A stretch of 13,799 bases of DNA from DASWIV01 sp036397475 (GCA_036397475.1 DASWIV010000384.1:1-13799); one strand, 5' to 3'; counted from the stretch's first letter, positions 8,289-13,799 are shown. Translations and numbers: made by a program. Notes: generated by a model not told the origin, from the letters alone.

Positions 8289-9575
8289 TCAGGATTTTGC
8301 TCCCGCGACCGCAGGAATATACTTGTCGAATTCCTCCGGGAATCTTACAACAAGGCTTCGCACGGGCCACGCCGCGGCTTCGCCAAGCGGGCAGAAACTT
8401 TTTCCGTCGATATTGTCAGCTACATCTTTCAATGTCTTCAGATCTTCAGGTACACCTTCGCCACGAAGTATCCTCGCGAGCATTTTTTCCATCCACCAGG
8501 TGCCTTCGAAACAGGGCGTACATTTTCCGCACGATTCATGCGCGTAGAATTTCGCGACACGCCACATGACCCTCACAAGGTCGGTGTCTTCATCCATAAC
8601 AATAATTCCGCCAGACCCCAGCATGGACTTCGCAGCCATCAATGATTCGTAATCCCATGGTGTGTCAAGAAAATCAGCGCCCAGAAGCGGACAGCTCGAT
8701 CCGCCCGGGAAACATGCCTTGAACGCTTTTCCATCTTTCATTCCGCCGGCTATCTCAATAATCTGCCGAAGCGGAGTTCCCAGGGCTACTTCATAATTCC
8801 CGGGATTATTTACATGACCCGATACGGAAAAAACTTTTGTGCCGGGAGATTTTTCAGTTCCCCATTTCCGGTATCCATCGGCTCCGTGGATTATGATCCA
8901 TGGCACCGCGGCAATAGTCTCGACATTGTTAACTGTTGTTGGCATCGAGAAAGCGCCTTTTTGGGCCGGGAACGGAGGACGCATTCTGGGGTGGCCGCGT
9001 TTTCCTTCAAGGCTGTCCAGCAGCGCGGATTCTTCGCCGCAGATGTACGCGCCTGCGCCACGGTGGAGAATAATGTCGCAGTCATAGCCTGATCCCAAAA
9101 TATTTTTCCCAAGATACCCGGCGTCGGTAGCTTCCTTGATCGCTTTCTGTAACGCGGCATATGCCCCGTACATCTCACCACGGACGTAAACATAAGAGCG
9201 GTGAGACCTCATCGCGTAACATGCGATGACGATTCCCTCGATTAATTTATGAGGAACCTTATTCATGATCTCGCGATCCTTGAATGTACCCGGCTCACCC
9301 TCATCGGCATTTACAACAAGGTAATTTGGCTTTTCAGGAGTAGGCTCTTTCGGCATGAAGCTCCACTTGATGCCGGCAGGGAATCCAGCGCCGCCACGTC
9401 CGCGAAGTCCCGAGTTCTTCACTTCTTCGGTGACAGCGTCCCGTTCCATCTTGAGAGCTTTCTTCAGGCCTTCATATGCGCCATTTTTCAGGGCGCACTC
9501 GAGTGTAGCCGAATTCGGATCGTCGATGTACGAGTAGATCGTGAGTTCTTCTTTTTTCGGTTGCTCTACAGTCAT
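8289..9575 (-). CDS. nuoF: NADH-quinone oxidoreductase subunit F (NADH- and FMN-binding)
   Basis: This subunit oxidises NADH with FMN and passes electrons to its 4Fe-4S cluster N3. It has 428 residues (E. coli 445). Visible motifs are the Gly-rich nucleotide site GLRGRGGAGFPAGIKW (56-71), VVNADEGEPGTFKDREIM (87-104), the FMN-binding stretch with GAGAYICGEESALLDSLEGK (173-192) and PPFPAQKG (200-207), then N3 ligands Cys349-x2-Cys352-x2-Cys355 and Cys395 (SFCPLGEAA). All are intact. The chosen ATG fits the family N-terminus (YSYIDDPNSATLECALKNGAY follows), but it has no ribosome binding site at normal distance; the nearest purine-rich stretch, GGGGGAGGG, is about 20 bases upstream inside a hairpin. 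Hydrogenase and formate dehydrogenase diaphorase subunits are homologous, but those fused types usually carry extra ferredoxin domains that are absent here. Confidence 0.98.
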   Translation of the reverse strand: MTVEQPKKEELTIYSYIDDPNSATLECALKNGAYEGLKKALKMERDAVTEEVKNSGLRGRGGAGFPAGIKWSFMPKEPTPEKPNYLVVNADEGEPGTFKDREIMNKVPHKLIEGIVIACYAMRSHRSYVYVRGEMYGAYAALQKAIKEATDAGYLGKNILGSGYDCDIILHRGAGAYICGEESALLDSLEGKRGHPRMRPPFPAQKGAFSMPTTVNNVETIAAVPWIIIHGADGYRKWGTEKSPGTKVFSVSGHVNNPGNYEVALGTPLRQIIEIAGGMKDGKAFKACFPGGSSCPLLGADFLDTPWDYESLMAAKSMLGSGGIIVMDEDTDLVRVMWRVAKFYAHESCGKCTPCFEGTWWMEKMLARILRGEGVPEDLKTLKDVADNIDGKSFCPLGEAAAWPVRSLVVRFPEEFDKYIPAVAGAKS

Positions 9576-9591
9576 TTGTATTTACTTTTTT

Positions 9592-9627
9592 TTAACCCTC
9601 CCCCATCATCTACTCCGGGGGGGGGTT
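9592..9627 (-). other. G/C-run hairpin with mini-ORF upstream of nuoF
   Basis: Two arms, 9594-9604 and 9617-9627, pair over 11 positions with one mismatch around a 12-base loop. One arm contains a run of nine G on the plus strand (nine C in the transcript), starting right after the stop codon of the Cys-rich gene. On the transcribed strand no U-run follows the stem; an A-run follows, so this is not an intrinsic terminator. The loop shows GGAG (9616-9613). A five-codon reading frame begins in the loop: ATG at 9609, a second ATG at 9606 six bases from GGAG, stop TAA at 9594-9592, encoding Met-Met-Gly-Glu-Gly. nuoF begins 16 bases after that stop. A role in tuning nuoF translation or in mRNA stability is an inference. 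Confidence 0.5.
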
Positions 9628-9874
9628 AAAATATCAGTTTTCCAATTCCTATCAAAACTGCCAGAACAATTGTTCCGCATCCCAACCGGGTCAGACAACT
9701 ATCCAGGCAACCCAGACAGCCCTGGCTCATCGCGTCGAGACATCCGGTCGGGTCGAGACATCCCCCGCAACCGCATCCCGCTGCCAGGCACCAGTCGAAG
9801 GGGTTGAATTCCTCGTCGCGGTCTCCCGGTTCGAGATCATCCAGGGGATTTTTTTCCCCGGATGGTTCACTCAA
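9626..9874 (-). CDS. Hypothetical small Cys-rich protein with C-terminal hydrophobic segment
   Basis: I do not recognise this 82-residue protein. The N-terminal 27 residues are acidic and polar. Residues 28-66 hold nine cysteines (29, 34, 36, 39, 45, 53, 56, 60, 66), many in a recurring Gly-Cys-Leu-Asp/Gly pattern (GGCLDPT, TGCLDAM, QGCLGCLDSCL). Residues 67-82 (GTIVLAVLIGIGKLIF) could anchor the protein in the membrane. There is no signal peptide. I chose the TTG at 9874 because GGAG (9885-9882) lies 7 bases upstream and it starts 14 bases after the nuoE stop. An in-frame ATG at 9913 would add 13 residues and overlap nuoE, with no such site. The Cys pattern could bind metal or an iron-sulfur cluster, or serve redox or lipid modification, but nothing fixes which. 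Its place between nuoE and nuoF, normally adjacent, suggests a link to the NADH module. It could also be an unrelated passenger. Confidence 0.75.
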   Translation of the reverse strand: MSEPSGEKNPLDDLEPGDRDEEFNPFDWCLAAGCGCGGCLDPTGCLDAMSQGCLGCLDSCLTRLGCGTIVLAVLIGIGKLIF

Positions 9875-9881
9875 TGCATTG

Positions 9882-9885
9882 CTCC
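9882..9885 (-). promoter_or_regulatory. Ribosome binding site deciding a TTG start
   Basis: GGAG in the transcript lies 7 bases before TTG 9874. It overlaps the region just after the nuoE stop. It supports the shorter, TTG-initiated form of the Cys-rich gene over an ATG start 39 bases upstream inside nuoE. An ATG at 9878-9876, closer to the GGAG, opens only a two-codon frame (ATG CAT TGA). Confidence 0.55.
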
Positions 9886-9888
9886 AAT

Positions 9889-10368
9889 TCAGCCGCCGTT
9901 CGCGGCGCGCCATTCGTCTATGATCTTATCGACCTTTTCAACAGTCAGAGGGCCGATATAATCTTCGCCGATTATCATCATCGGTGCCATGTCGCAGGCC
10001 GCGAGACATTCCGCTTCCTTAACCGTAAACATGCCATCCGATGTAGTTTCACCCATCTTGATCTCTAGTTTCTTTTCGATATGGGCCACGATATTGTCAG
10101 AGCCCATTATCATGCAGCTCGCGTTAGTGCACACTTCGATGAGGCATTTTCCTACCGGTTCGAAGTGGAACATCGTGTAAAAGGTCGCCACCGATTCGAT
10201 CTCGGCGGGATGCTCGTCGAACATTTCGCCAAGCTCCTCAAACGATTCCGGTGAGAGGTGCCCGAATTCTTTCTGTACCGCGTGCAGCGCCATTATGAGC
10301 GCCGGACGTTTGGTAGGGTAATTCCTGAACAGGTTCTCGATTTCTTTAACTAAATGCTCTGGAAACAT
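9889..10368 (-). CDS. nuoE: NADH-quinone oxidoreductase subunit E (2Fe-2S, thioredoxin-like)
   Basis: This subunit holds the 2Fe-2S cluster N1a beside FMN in the NADH-oxidising module and binds NuoF. It has 159 residues (E. coli 166). The N-terminal helical part includes ALIMALHAVQKEFGHLSPES (23-42), and VATFYTMFHFEPVGK (60-74) is the standard entry to the thioredoxin-like domain. Cluster ligands are complete: Cys80-x4-Cys85 (VCTNASC) and Cys121-x3-Cys125 (ECLAAC), followed by DMAPMMIIGEDYIGPLT. Its ATG overlaps the stop of the upstream 96-residue gene by one base (TAATG), so the two are probably translated together. The next gene in most operons would be nuoF; here a Cys-rich gene intervenes. 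Confidence 0.97.
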   Translation of the reverse strand: MFPEHLVKEIENLFRNYPTKRPALIMALHAVQKEFGHLSPESFEELGEMFDEHPAEIESVATFYTMFHFEPVGKCLIEVCTNASCMIMGSDNIVAHIEKKLEIKMGETTSDGMFTVKEAECLAACDMAPMMIIGEDYIGPLTVEKVDKIIDEWRAANGG

Positions 10369-10658
10369 TATGCCGTTGTCTCACGCTTGTATAAATAAAC
10401 TTTGTCTCCGGGACGCGCGGTTTCACTGGATTTAAAAGCGCACAATTCTCCGGAATGGCAGTGGTCGACTTCCTCTTCCGCTTCGTTTCTCATGCCAGCC
10501 ACTGTCATGGTGAATTCCGTTGTAGAGCCCTTGATCTGTATTTCGTCGCCGTTATGCAAAGCCTGGTCGCATTTTATAACCACGACCATGGGTTTGCCAA
10601 AAAAGTGAGTAACTTCGCCCGCTGGTGTAGTGTAATCGCATCCACAATCTTCGCACAT
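10368..10658 (-). CDS. EF-Tu domain II-like small protein with HypB-like MCxxCGC N-terminus
   Basis: This 96-residue protein lies between nuoD and nuoE. Residues 15-91 match, from memory, the small 'translation elongation factor-like' proteins, which consist of one beta-barrel like domain II of EF-Tu: EVTHFFGKPMVVVIK, then LHNGDEIQIKGSTTEFTMTV, MRNEAEEEVDH and ARPGDKVYLYK. The N-terminus MCEDCGCD places cysteines at 2, 5 and 7, as in the high-affinity nickel site (CxxCGC) of the hydrogenase maturation GTPase HypB; no GTPase domain is present. More possible metal ligands sit in one loop (His66, Cys67, His68, Cys73). A GGAGG lies 10 bases upstream, among the clearest ribosome binding sites in the window, and the stop overlaps the nuoE start (TAATG). 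It may be a metal- or cluster-related helper of complex I, but its function is not established. Confidence 0.85.
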   Translation of the reverse strand: MCEDCGCDYTTPAGEVTHFFGKPMVVVIKCDQALHNGDEIQIKGSTTEFTMTVAGMRNEAEEEVDHCHSGELCAFKSSETARPGDKVYLYKRETTA

Positions 10659-10668
10659 TTTTTAATCG

Positions 10669-10673
10669 CCTCC
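10669..10673 (-). promoter_or_regulatory. Strong ribosome binding site of the EF-Tu domain II-like gene
   Basis: GGAGG in the transcript is 10 bases before the ATG at 10658, in the 25-base gap after nuoD. Most canonical genes of this operon lack such a clear site, so this accessory gene, and nuoE coupled to it, may be translated relatively well. Confidence 0.6.
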
Positions 10674-10683
10674 GTACGAAAAT

Positions 10684-11877
10684 TTATCTGTCTATTTCAC
10701 CAAGAACGATGTCAATACTGCCTATAATCGCGACGACGTCCGAAACCAGGTGCCCGGGTGATATCACCCTGAGGTAGGAGACGTTAGTGAACGAAGGTCC
10801 CCTTACCTTGAGCCTGTGAGGCTTTTCGCTGCCGTCGCTTGAAATGAAGAATCCCAACTCGCCCTTAGGCGCCTCAACAGCAAAGTACACTGACCCGCGC
10901 GGAGTCGGGTATCCGCTTGTGTAAAACTTGAAGTGCCTGATGAGCGATTCCATGCTCTTATTAAGCCTGTCGCGATCTGGCGGGATGTAAATCGGGTGGT
11001 GTCCCCTGTACTCGCCTTTCGCGTTGGGCATCCGGTCGAGTGCCTGCCTGATAATCAGAAGGGACTGGTCCATCTCGACCAATCTCAGGTCGTACCGCGC
11101 GAAAATATCTCCTTCTTCGCGGACAGGCACTTCGAAATCGTATGTTTCATAACCCATGTACGGGTTTGATTTTCTTATATCCCAGTTTAAACCGCTGGCT
11201 CGGGCGATCGGACCGCTGAGCCCATGCTTGAGGACATCGTCTTTCGGTATTATGCCGATGCCTTCAGTACGCCGTCTCCAGATGGGATTGTTGTAAAGGA
11301 GTGTATGGCATTCCTTGAGGCAGGCCCTTACATCTTTCAGTGACTGTTCAACTCTCGGGACAAAATCCTCAGGTACATCCTTCCATAACCCGCCTTCCAT
11401 CAGGTAGGACGACATCATCCTCTGGCCGGAACAGGCTTCGTAAATATCGAGAATTTTTTCCCGTTCCTGGAATACGTAGAGGAAAACACTCATGGCGCCG
11501 ATATCCATCGCGTGGGTCCCAAGCCAGACGAGATGCGATTTCAGGCGTGTGAGTTCGAGAAGGATTACACGTACTACCTGCGCGTATTCAGGGACCTCGA
11601 TGTCGCACAATTTTTCAACCGCGCCGATGTACGCCATGTTGTTCGACATCGGAGCGAGATAATCCATCCGGTCGTAGAGGACAATCCCCTGGTGGTAAGT
11701 CTTGCTTTCAGCGGTTTTTTCAATTCCCGTATGTAGGTAACCGATATGGGGTTTGCATTCGGTTATTACTTCGCCATCGAGTTCAAGCTCCAGGCGTAAC
11801 ACGCCATGAGTCGCAGGATGCTGTGGTCCCATGTTGAGGGTTTGAGTTTTCTTTTCTCCGGTTGCTGCCTGGGTCAT
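10684..11877 (-). CDS. nuoD: NADH-quinone oxidoreductase subunit D
   Basis: This 49-kDa-type subunit, related to the large subunit of NiFe hydrogenases, forms the quinone-reduction site with NuoB and NuoH. It has 397 residues, typical of a NuoD not fused to NuoC. Motifs: MGPQHPATHGVLRLELELDG (16-35), HIGYLHTGIEK (44-54), YDRMDYLAPMSNN (68-80), then SGLNWDIRKSNPYMGYETYDF, PTPRGSVYFAVEAPKGELGF and the C-terminal VVAIIGSIDIVLGEIDR. His24 and Tyr73 are 49 residues apart, the same spacing as the quinone-binding His38 and Tyr87 of Thermus Nqo4. The hydrogenase nickel-binding cysteines are absent, as expected. It overlaps nuoC by 4 bases (ATGA), which implies coupled translation. Its structural partner NuoB is not encoded in this window. 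Confidence 0.98.
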   Translation of the reverse strand: MTQAATGEKKTQTLNMGPQHPATHGVLRLELELDGEVITECKPHIGYLHTGIEKTAESKTYHQGIVLYDRMDYLAPMSNNMAYIGAVEKLCDIEVPEYAQVVRVILLELTRLKSHLVWLGTHAMDIGAMSVFLYVFQEREKILDIYEACSGQRMMSSYLMEGGLWKDVPEDFVPRVEQSLKDVRACLKECHTLLYNNPIWRRRTEGIGIIPKDDVLKHGLSGPIARASGLNWDIRKSNPYMGYETYDFEVPVREEGDIFARYDLRLVEMDQSLLIIRQALDRMPNAKGEYRGHHPIYIPPDRDRLNKSMESLIRHFKFYTSGYPTPRGSVYFAVEAPKGELGFFISSDGSEKPHRLKVRGPSFTNVSYLRVISPGHLVSDVVAIIGSIDIVLGEIDR

Positions 11878-12650
11878 GAATTCTCACCCTCTTTCTTTTC
11901 ATCATCCGGATGAAGGGTTTCTTTTTCGTAGGATTGATAGCCGACATCGCCGGGTTCCTGTACTTCTCCTTCATATCCAAGAGAACTCGCGAGTCGCCTC
12001 AGTGAGACATCGCCCACGTACTGCTGTTGCACCCGATTCACCCAGGGATCTCCGAATTTGCCGTCATAATCGCGCTCATCGTCAGAGACATTCCACTGAG
12101 CGATCAGCCTGTCATGGAATTCCATCAGTTCCTTACCCTGCCCTGGAAAATCGCGGCGCAGCGGATGTTCAGGATAAGTTTCCGGCGTGAGAATTCTTCT
12201 GAGGTCGGGATGCCCTTTAAAAATGACCCCGAACAGGTCGTAGACCTCGCGCTCATGCCAGTCGGATCCGGGATGCATTTCGGCGATACTGTCGACTTCG
12301 ATAGTCCCTTCATCCGGTACTCTGACCACAAGCCTGAGTTCCTTACCTGAACCGGGAAGCGCCCTGAACTGGTATATGATATCCATCACCGGCGGATCCC
12401 ATTCGATCCAGTGGTCCGCTGTAACATATGAAATGTAATTGTACGATGGGGAAAATTCGTCGCGAAGCGCTTGAACAGCGTCGCGAAGAATGGATTTATC
12501 TATACCGATGGACAATTCGCCGCGCCATAACCTGTGCGACGATACCTTTCCTGCACCGAACTTATCTGTTAAGAACTCAACTTCCTCCGGTAACGCCGCC
12601 TTTACTTCTTCAGAAACGCTACCCGAATCGGTGTTTTCCGTATCAACCAT
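11874..12650 (-). CDS. nuoC: NADH-quinone oxidoreductase subunit C
   Basis: This 30-kDa-type structural subunit binds NuoD in the connecting module of complex I and carries no cofactor. It has 258 residues. The core signature is WHEREVYDLFGVIFKGHPDL (131-150), then RRILTPETYPEHPLRRDFPG (151-170), preceded by the VTADHWIEWDPPVMDIIYQF region. The first 20 residues and the last 70 or so (from about 188) are acidic and polar; the long tail is beyond the conserved core and ends in DDEKKEGENS. It is the first complex I gene of this unit, with a promoter-bearing gap upstream rather than nuoB. The ribosome binding site is weak (GGGTG about 8 bases before ATG), and the start fits the family N-terminus only loosely. 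Confidence 0.96.
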   Translation of the reverse strand: MVDTENTDSGSVSEEVKAALPEEVEFLTDKFGAGKVSSHRLWRGELSIGIDKSILRDAVQALRDEFSPSYNYISYVTADHWIEWDPPVMDIIYQFRALPGSGKELRLVVRVPDEGTIEVDSIAEMHPGSDWHEREVYDLFGVIFKGHPDLRRILTPETYPEHPLRRDFPGQGKELMEFHDRLIAQWNVSDDERDYDGKFGDPWVNRVQQQYVGDVSLRRLASSLGYEGEVQEPGDVGYQSYEKETLHPDDEKKEGENS

Positions 12651-12760
12651 AATATTAACACCCGAAATATCGTGAGTTTAAAAAATCTTAATCAGAGTGA
12701 AGGACTATAACATTTTTTGAAAGTGTGTACAGCCTTCAAATGGCCAAAAAACGATTATGT

Positions 12761-12784
12761 GAAATATTTCTTAACCTCAGTTAA
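12761..12784. promoter_or_regulatory. Adjacent inverted repeats at the predicted transcription start (possible operator)
   Basis: TTAAC-CTCA-GTTAA (12771-12784) is a perfect inverted repeat with 5-base arms. It is directly next to the palindrome GAAATATTTC (12761-12770). Together they cover the predicted start site just downstream of the -10 element, where a repressor could act. In AT-rich DNA such repeats also occur by chance. The regulator, if any, is not known. Confidence 0.25.
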
Positions 12785-12812
12785 ATATATACCAATCCTA
12801 TGCGATTGACAA
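12784..12812 (-). promoter_or_regulatory. Predicted sigma70-type promoter for the nuoC operon
   Basis: Read on the minus strand, TTGTCA (12812-12807) and TATATT (12789-12784) are separated by exactly 17 bases. Each hexamer has one mismatch to the consensus. Transcription would begin near 12777, leaving a leader of about 125 bases before nuoC. This is prediction only. Confidence 0.55.
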
Positions 12813-12833
12813 CCTTTTCACAAGAAAATTACA

Positions 12834-13799
12834 TTAATCGGGTGCCAGGCCATCGGAACCTCGAATTTCTTCCTCCATCGTCCGGCTTATCAATATTTCA
12901 TGTTTGACAATTGTATTCGCGTTAGGATCGTGGATGAAAATATATTGAGGATCAGATGGCAGACCGAGCCCTTCGACAAGGCAGGAAATCGGGTCCGAAT
13001 CAGTCTGTGGGGCGATCCGGGACGCACCCATAGTTCTGATTGTAGCGGTTAACGGGTCGAAAACCGTGATGTTTCCGGTCTCCTGGTTGTATCCCACTAT
13101 ATAAGGCCTATGGTCTTCCCCGGTGTAAATGACAACGCAGTTGTTGAAGAAATTATAAACCGTGCTTTCCCAGATTACAGTGGGATTGCTGGTGAGGAGA
13201 TCATCGCCTGTGAACATCACAGCCATTAAGGGTATCGGAAATTCGACTGTATATACACCTTCACGCCGCTCAAAACGTGGATCCTGGATACAGAAAACAA
13301 TCGTTTTGTCCATATAATGAACGGCAGGGATGAGATTGTAGACATTTACCGGCATCGGGTCTGATTCTGCGTCTTCAGCGGGGATGGCATTCAGCCTGAC
13401 AAGGTCTCCATCGTCTGAATATATAAGTGTATACGGTTCCTGCTCAGAGGTCCGCCAGAATACCTGGAAATACCATTCAGGCTGTTTAAGGTAACATGTA
13501 AAAATGCTGGTTCCGGTAGCCTGAAGGAATCCATCGAGCATCTCAGGTTCATCCTCATCCACATCGATGCGTACCCACGGACGCGACATGCTCACTACAT
13601 CGTCAATTCCGGAGCTTTCAATCTCCACCGGACGGTAATCCCGGAATGTAAGCCCTTCGAGGCCAAGGCGGTCCATGGGTGTATGGGTAATCCCGGGATC
13701 CAGGTCGAAAATGTCCTGGTTTATTTCCATAAATTTTTTCATGGAGCCATCCTGATTCCAGAAAAAGAACCCGTCGATAGCCGGAGCGGAGATCGGACC
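12834..13799 (-). CDS. Hypothetical protein, probably partial (5' end outside window)
   Basis: I do not recognise this gene. An ATG at 13742 would give 302 residues, but the same frame stays open through the 19 codons up to the window edge (…DGFFFWNQDGS before MKKF). That residue run looks like continuing protein, and no proper ribosome binding site precedes the ATG, so I annotate the frame to the edge as a 3' partial gene of at least 321 residues. The product is acidic, rich in aromatic residues, without obvious membrane segments. Short strand-turn-strand units such as LIYSDDGDLVRL, YNQETGNITVFDP and IHDPNANTIVKHEIL suggest a beta-rich, possibly propeller-like protein; this is an inference. 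It is on the same strand as nuoC but 183 bases upstream, behind a separate promoter, so a functional link to complex I is not implied. Confidence 0.7.
   Translation of the reverse strand, partial: GPISAPAIDGFFFWNQDGSMKKFMEINQDIFDLDPGITHTPMDRLGLEGLTFRDYRPVEIESSGIDDVVSMSRPWVRIDVDEDEPEMLDGFLQATGTSIFTCYLKQPEWYFQVFWRTSEQEPYTLIYSDDGDLVRLNAIPAEDAESDPMPVNVYNLIPAVHYMDKTIVFCIQDPRFERREGVYTVEFPIPLMAVMFTGDDLLTSNPTVIWESTVYNFFNNCVVIYTGEDHRPYIVGYNQETGNITVFDPLTATIRTMGASRIAPQTDSDPISCLVEGLGLPSDPQYIFIHDPNANTIVKHEILISRTMEEEIRGSDGLAPD

Larger units (their letters stand above)
12651..12833. other. Intergenic region upstream of nuoC
   Basis: This 183-base AT-rich gap is the only sizeable non-coding stretch in the window. 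It holds a predicted promoter facing nuoC and several short inverted repeats. I see no convincing intrinsic terminator for the upstream gene: the only hairpin after its stop is a 5-base-pair AT-rich one (TTTTC and GAAAA arms around TTGT) without a U-run. Readthrough into nuoC is therefore possible. Confidence 0.6.

Noticed and set aside
7918..8547. Long plus-strand reading frame (209 codons) across the nuoG-nuoF junction
   Set aside because: It is antisense to two well-conserved genes, its product is rich in Arg, Ser and His with no recognisable domain, and it has no neighbours on its strand.
5719..9575. NuoE/NuoF/NuoG genes as part of a hydrogenase or formate dehydrogenase
   Set aside because: No hydrogenase large-subunit or H-cluster motifs are present, NuoG carries the complex I N1b/N5/N4/N7 set, and the flanking genes are nuoC, nuoD and nuoH-M.
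9594..9627. G/C hairpin as an intrinsic terminator
   Set aside because: On the transcribed strand the stem is followed by an A-run, not a U-run; on the plus strand it is followed by AAAATATC. It also lies inside an operon.
9876..9913. ATG at 9913 as the start of the Cys-rich gene
   Set aside because: It lies within nuoE without a ribosome binding site, while the TTG at 9874 has GGAG at 7 bases and starts just after nuoE.
12806..12834. TTGACA-17 bases-TTACAT on the plus strand
   Set aside because: The -35 match is perfect but the -10 is poor, and there is no plus-strand gene downstream. The overlapping minus-strand promoter is better and has a gene to serve.
1..13799. CRISPR arrays, insertion sequences, tRNA or rRNA genes
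   Set aside because: I saw no regularly spaced repeats, transposase-like frames, terminal inverted repeats or RNA gene signatures; nearly all of the sequence is accounted for by conserved coding regions.

Overview
This window is almost entirely one minus-strand operon for respiratory complex I (NDH-1, proton-pumping NADH:quinone oxidoreductase). In transcription order, from high to low coordinates, it reads nuoC, nuoD, a 96-aa accessory gene, nuoE, an 82-aa Cys-rich accessory gene, nuoF, nuoG, nuoH, a 188-aa secreted-protein gene, nuoI, nuoJ, nuoK, nuoL and the first 239 codons of nuoM, which runs off the low-coordinate edge. At the high-coordinate end, upstream of nuoC, lies an unrecognised gene on the same strand. 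Its reading frame stays open to the window edge, so it is probably the 3' part of a longer gene. I see no convincing gene on the plus strand.

The operon is tightly packed, with ATGA or TAATG junctions at nuoC/nuoD, accessory/nuoE, nuoG/nuoH and nuoJ/nuoK, and gaps of 3 to 50 bases elsewhere. The only real intergenic space is 12651-12833 (183 bases, AT-rich). It carries a good sigma70-type promoter facing nuoC and small inverted repeats near the predicted start of transcription.

Functionally, NuoE, NuoF and NuoG form the NADH-oxidising module (FMN, clusters N3, N1a, N1b, N4, N5 and N7). NuoC, NuoD and NuoI form part of the connecting and quinone module (clusters N6a/N6b in NuoI). NuoH, J, K, L and M are membrane proton-translocation subunits. 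The catalytic and cluster-binding residues inspected are all intact, so this looks like a working enzyme. NuoA and NuoB, which normally precede nuoC, are not here, and NuoB carries the essential N2 cluster. They must be encoded elsewhere. NuoN would be expected just past the low-coordinate edge.

The unusual content is three non-canonical genes inside the operon: (1) a 96-aa protein resembling the beta-barrel domain II of elongation factor Tu, with an N-terminal MCxxCGC motif like the nickel-binding N-terminus of HypB; (2) an 82-aa protein with nine cysteines and a C-terminal hydrophobic segment; (3) a 188-aa protein with a signal peptide and lower GC than its neighbours. A G/C-rich hairpin containing a five-codon mini-ORF precedes nuoF.

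The organism is a respiring bacterium of intermediate GC (about 50% in sampled stretches). Split nuoC/nuoD, a long NuoG with an N7 site and the non-canonical inserts would fit a deltaproteobacterial-like or uncultivated FCB-type lineage, but I cannot place it from this sequence alone.
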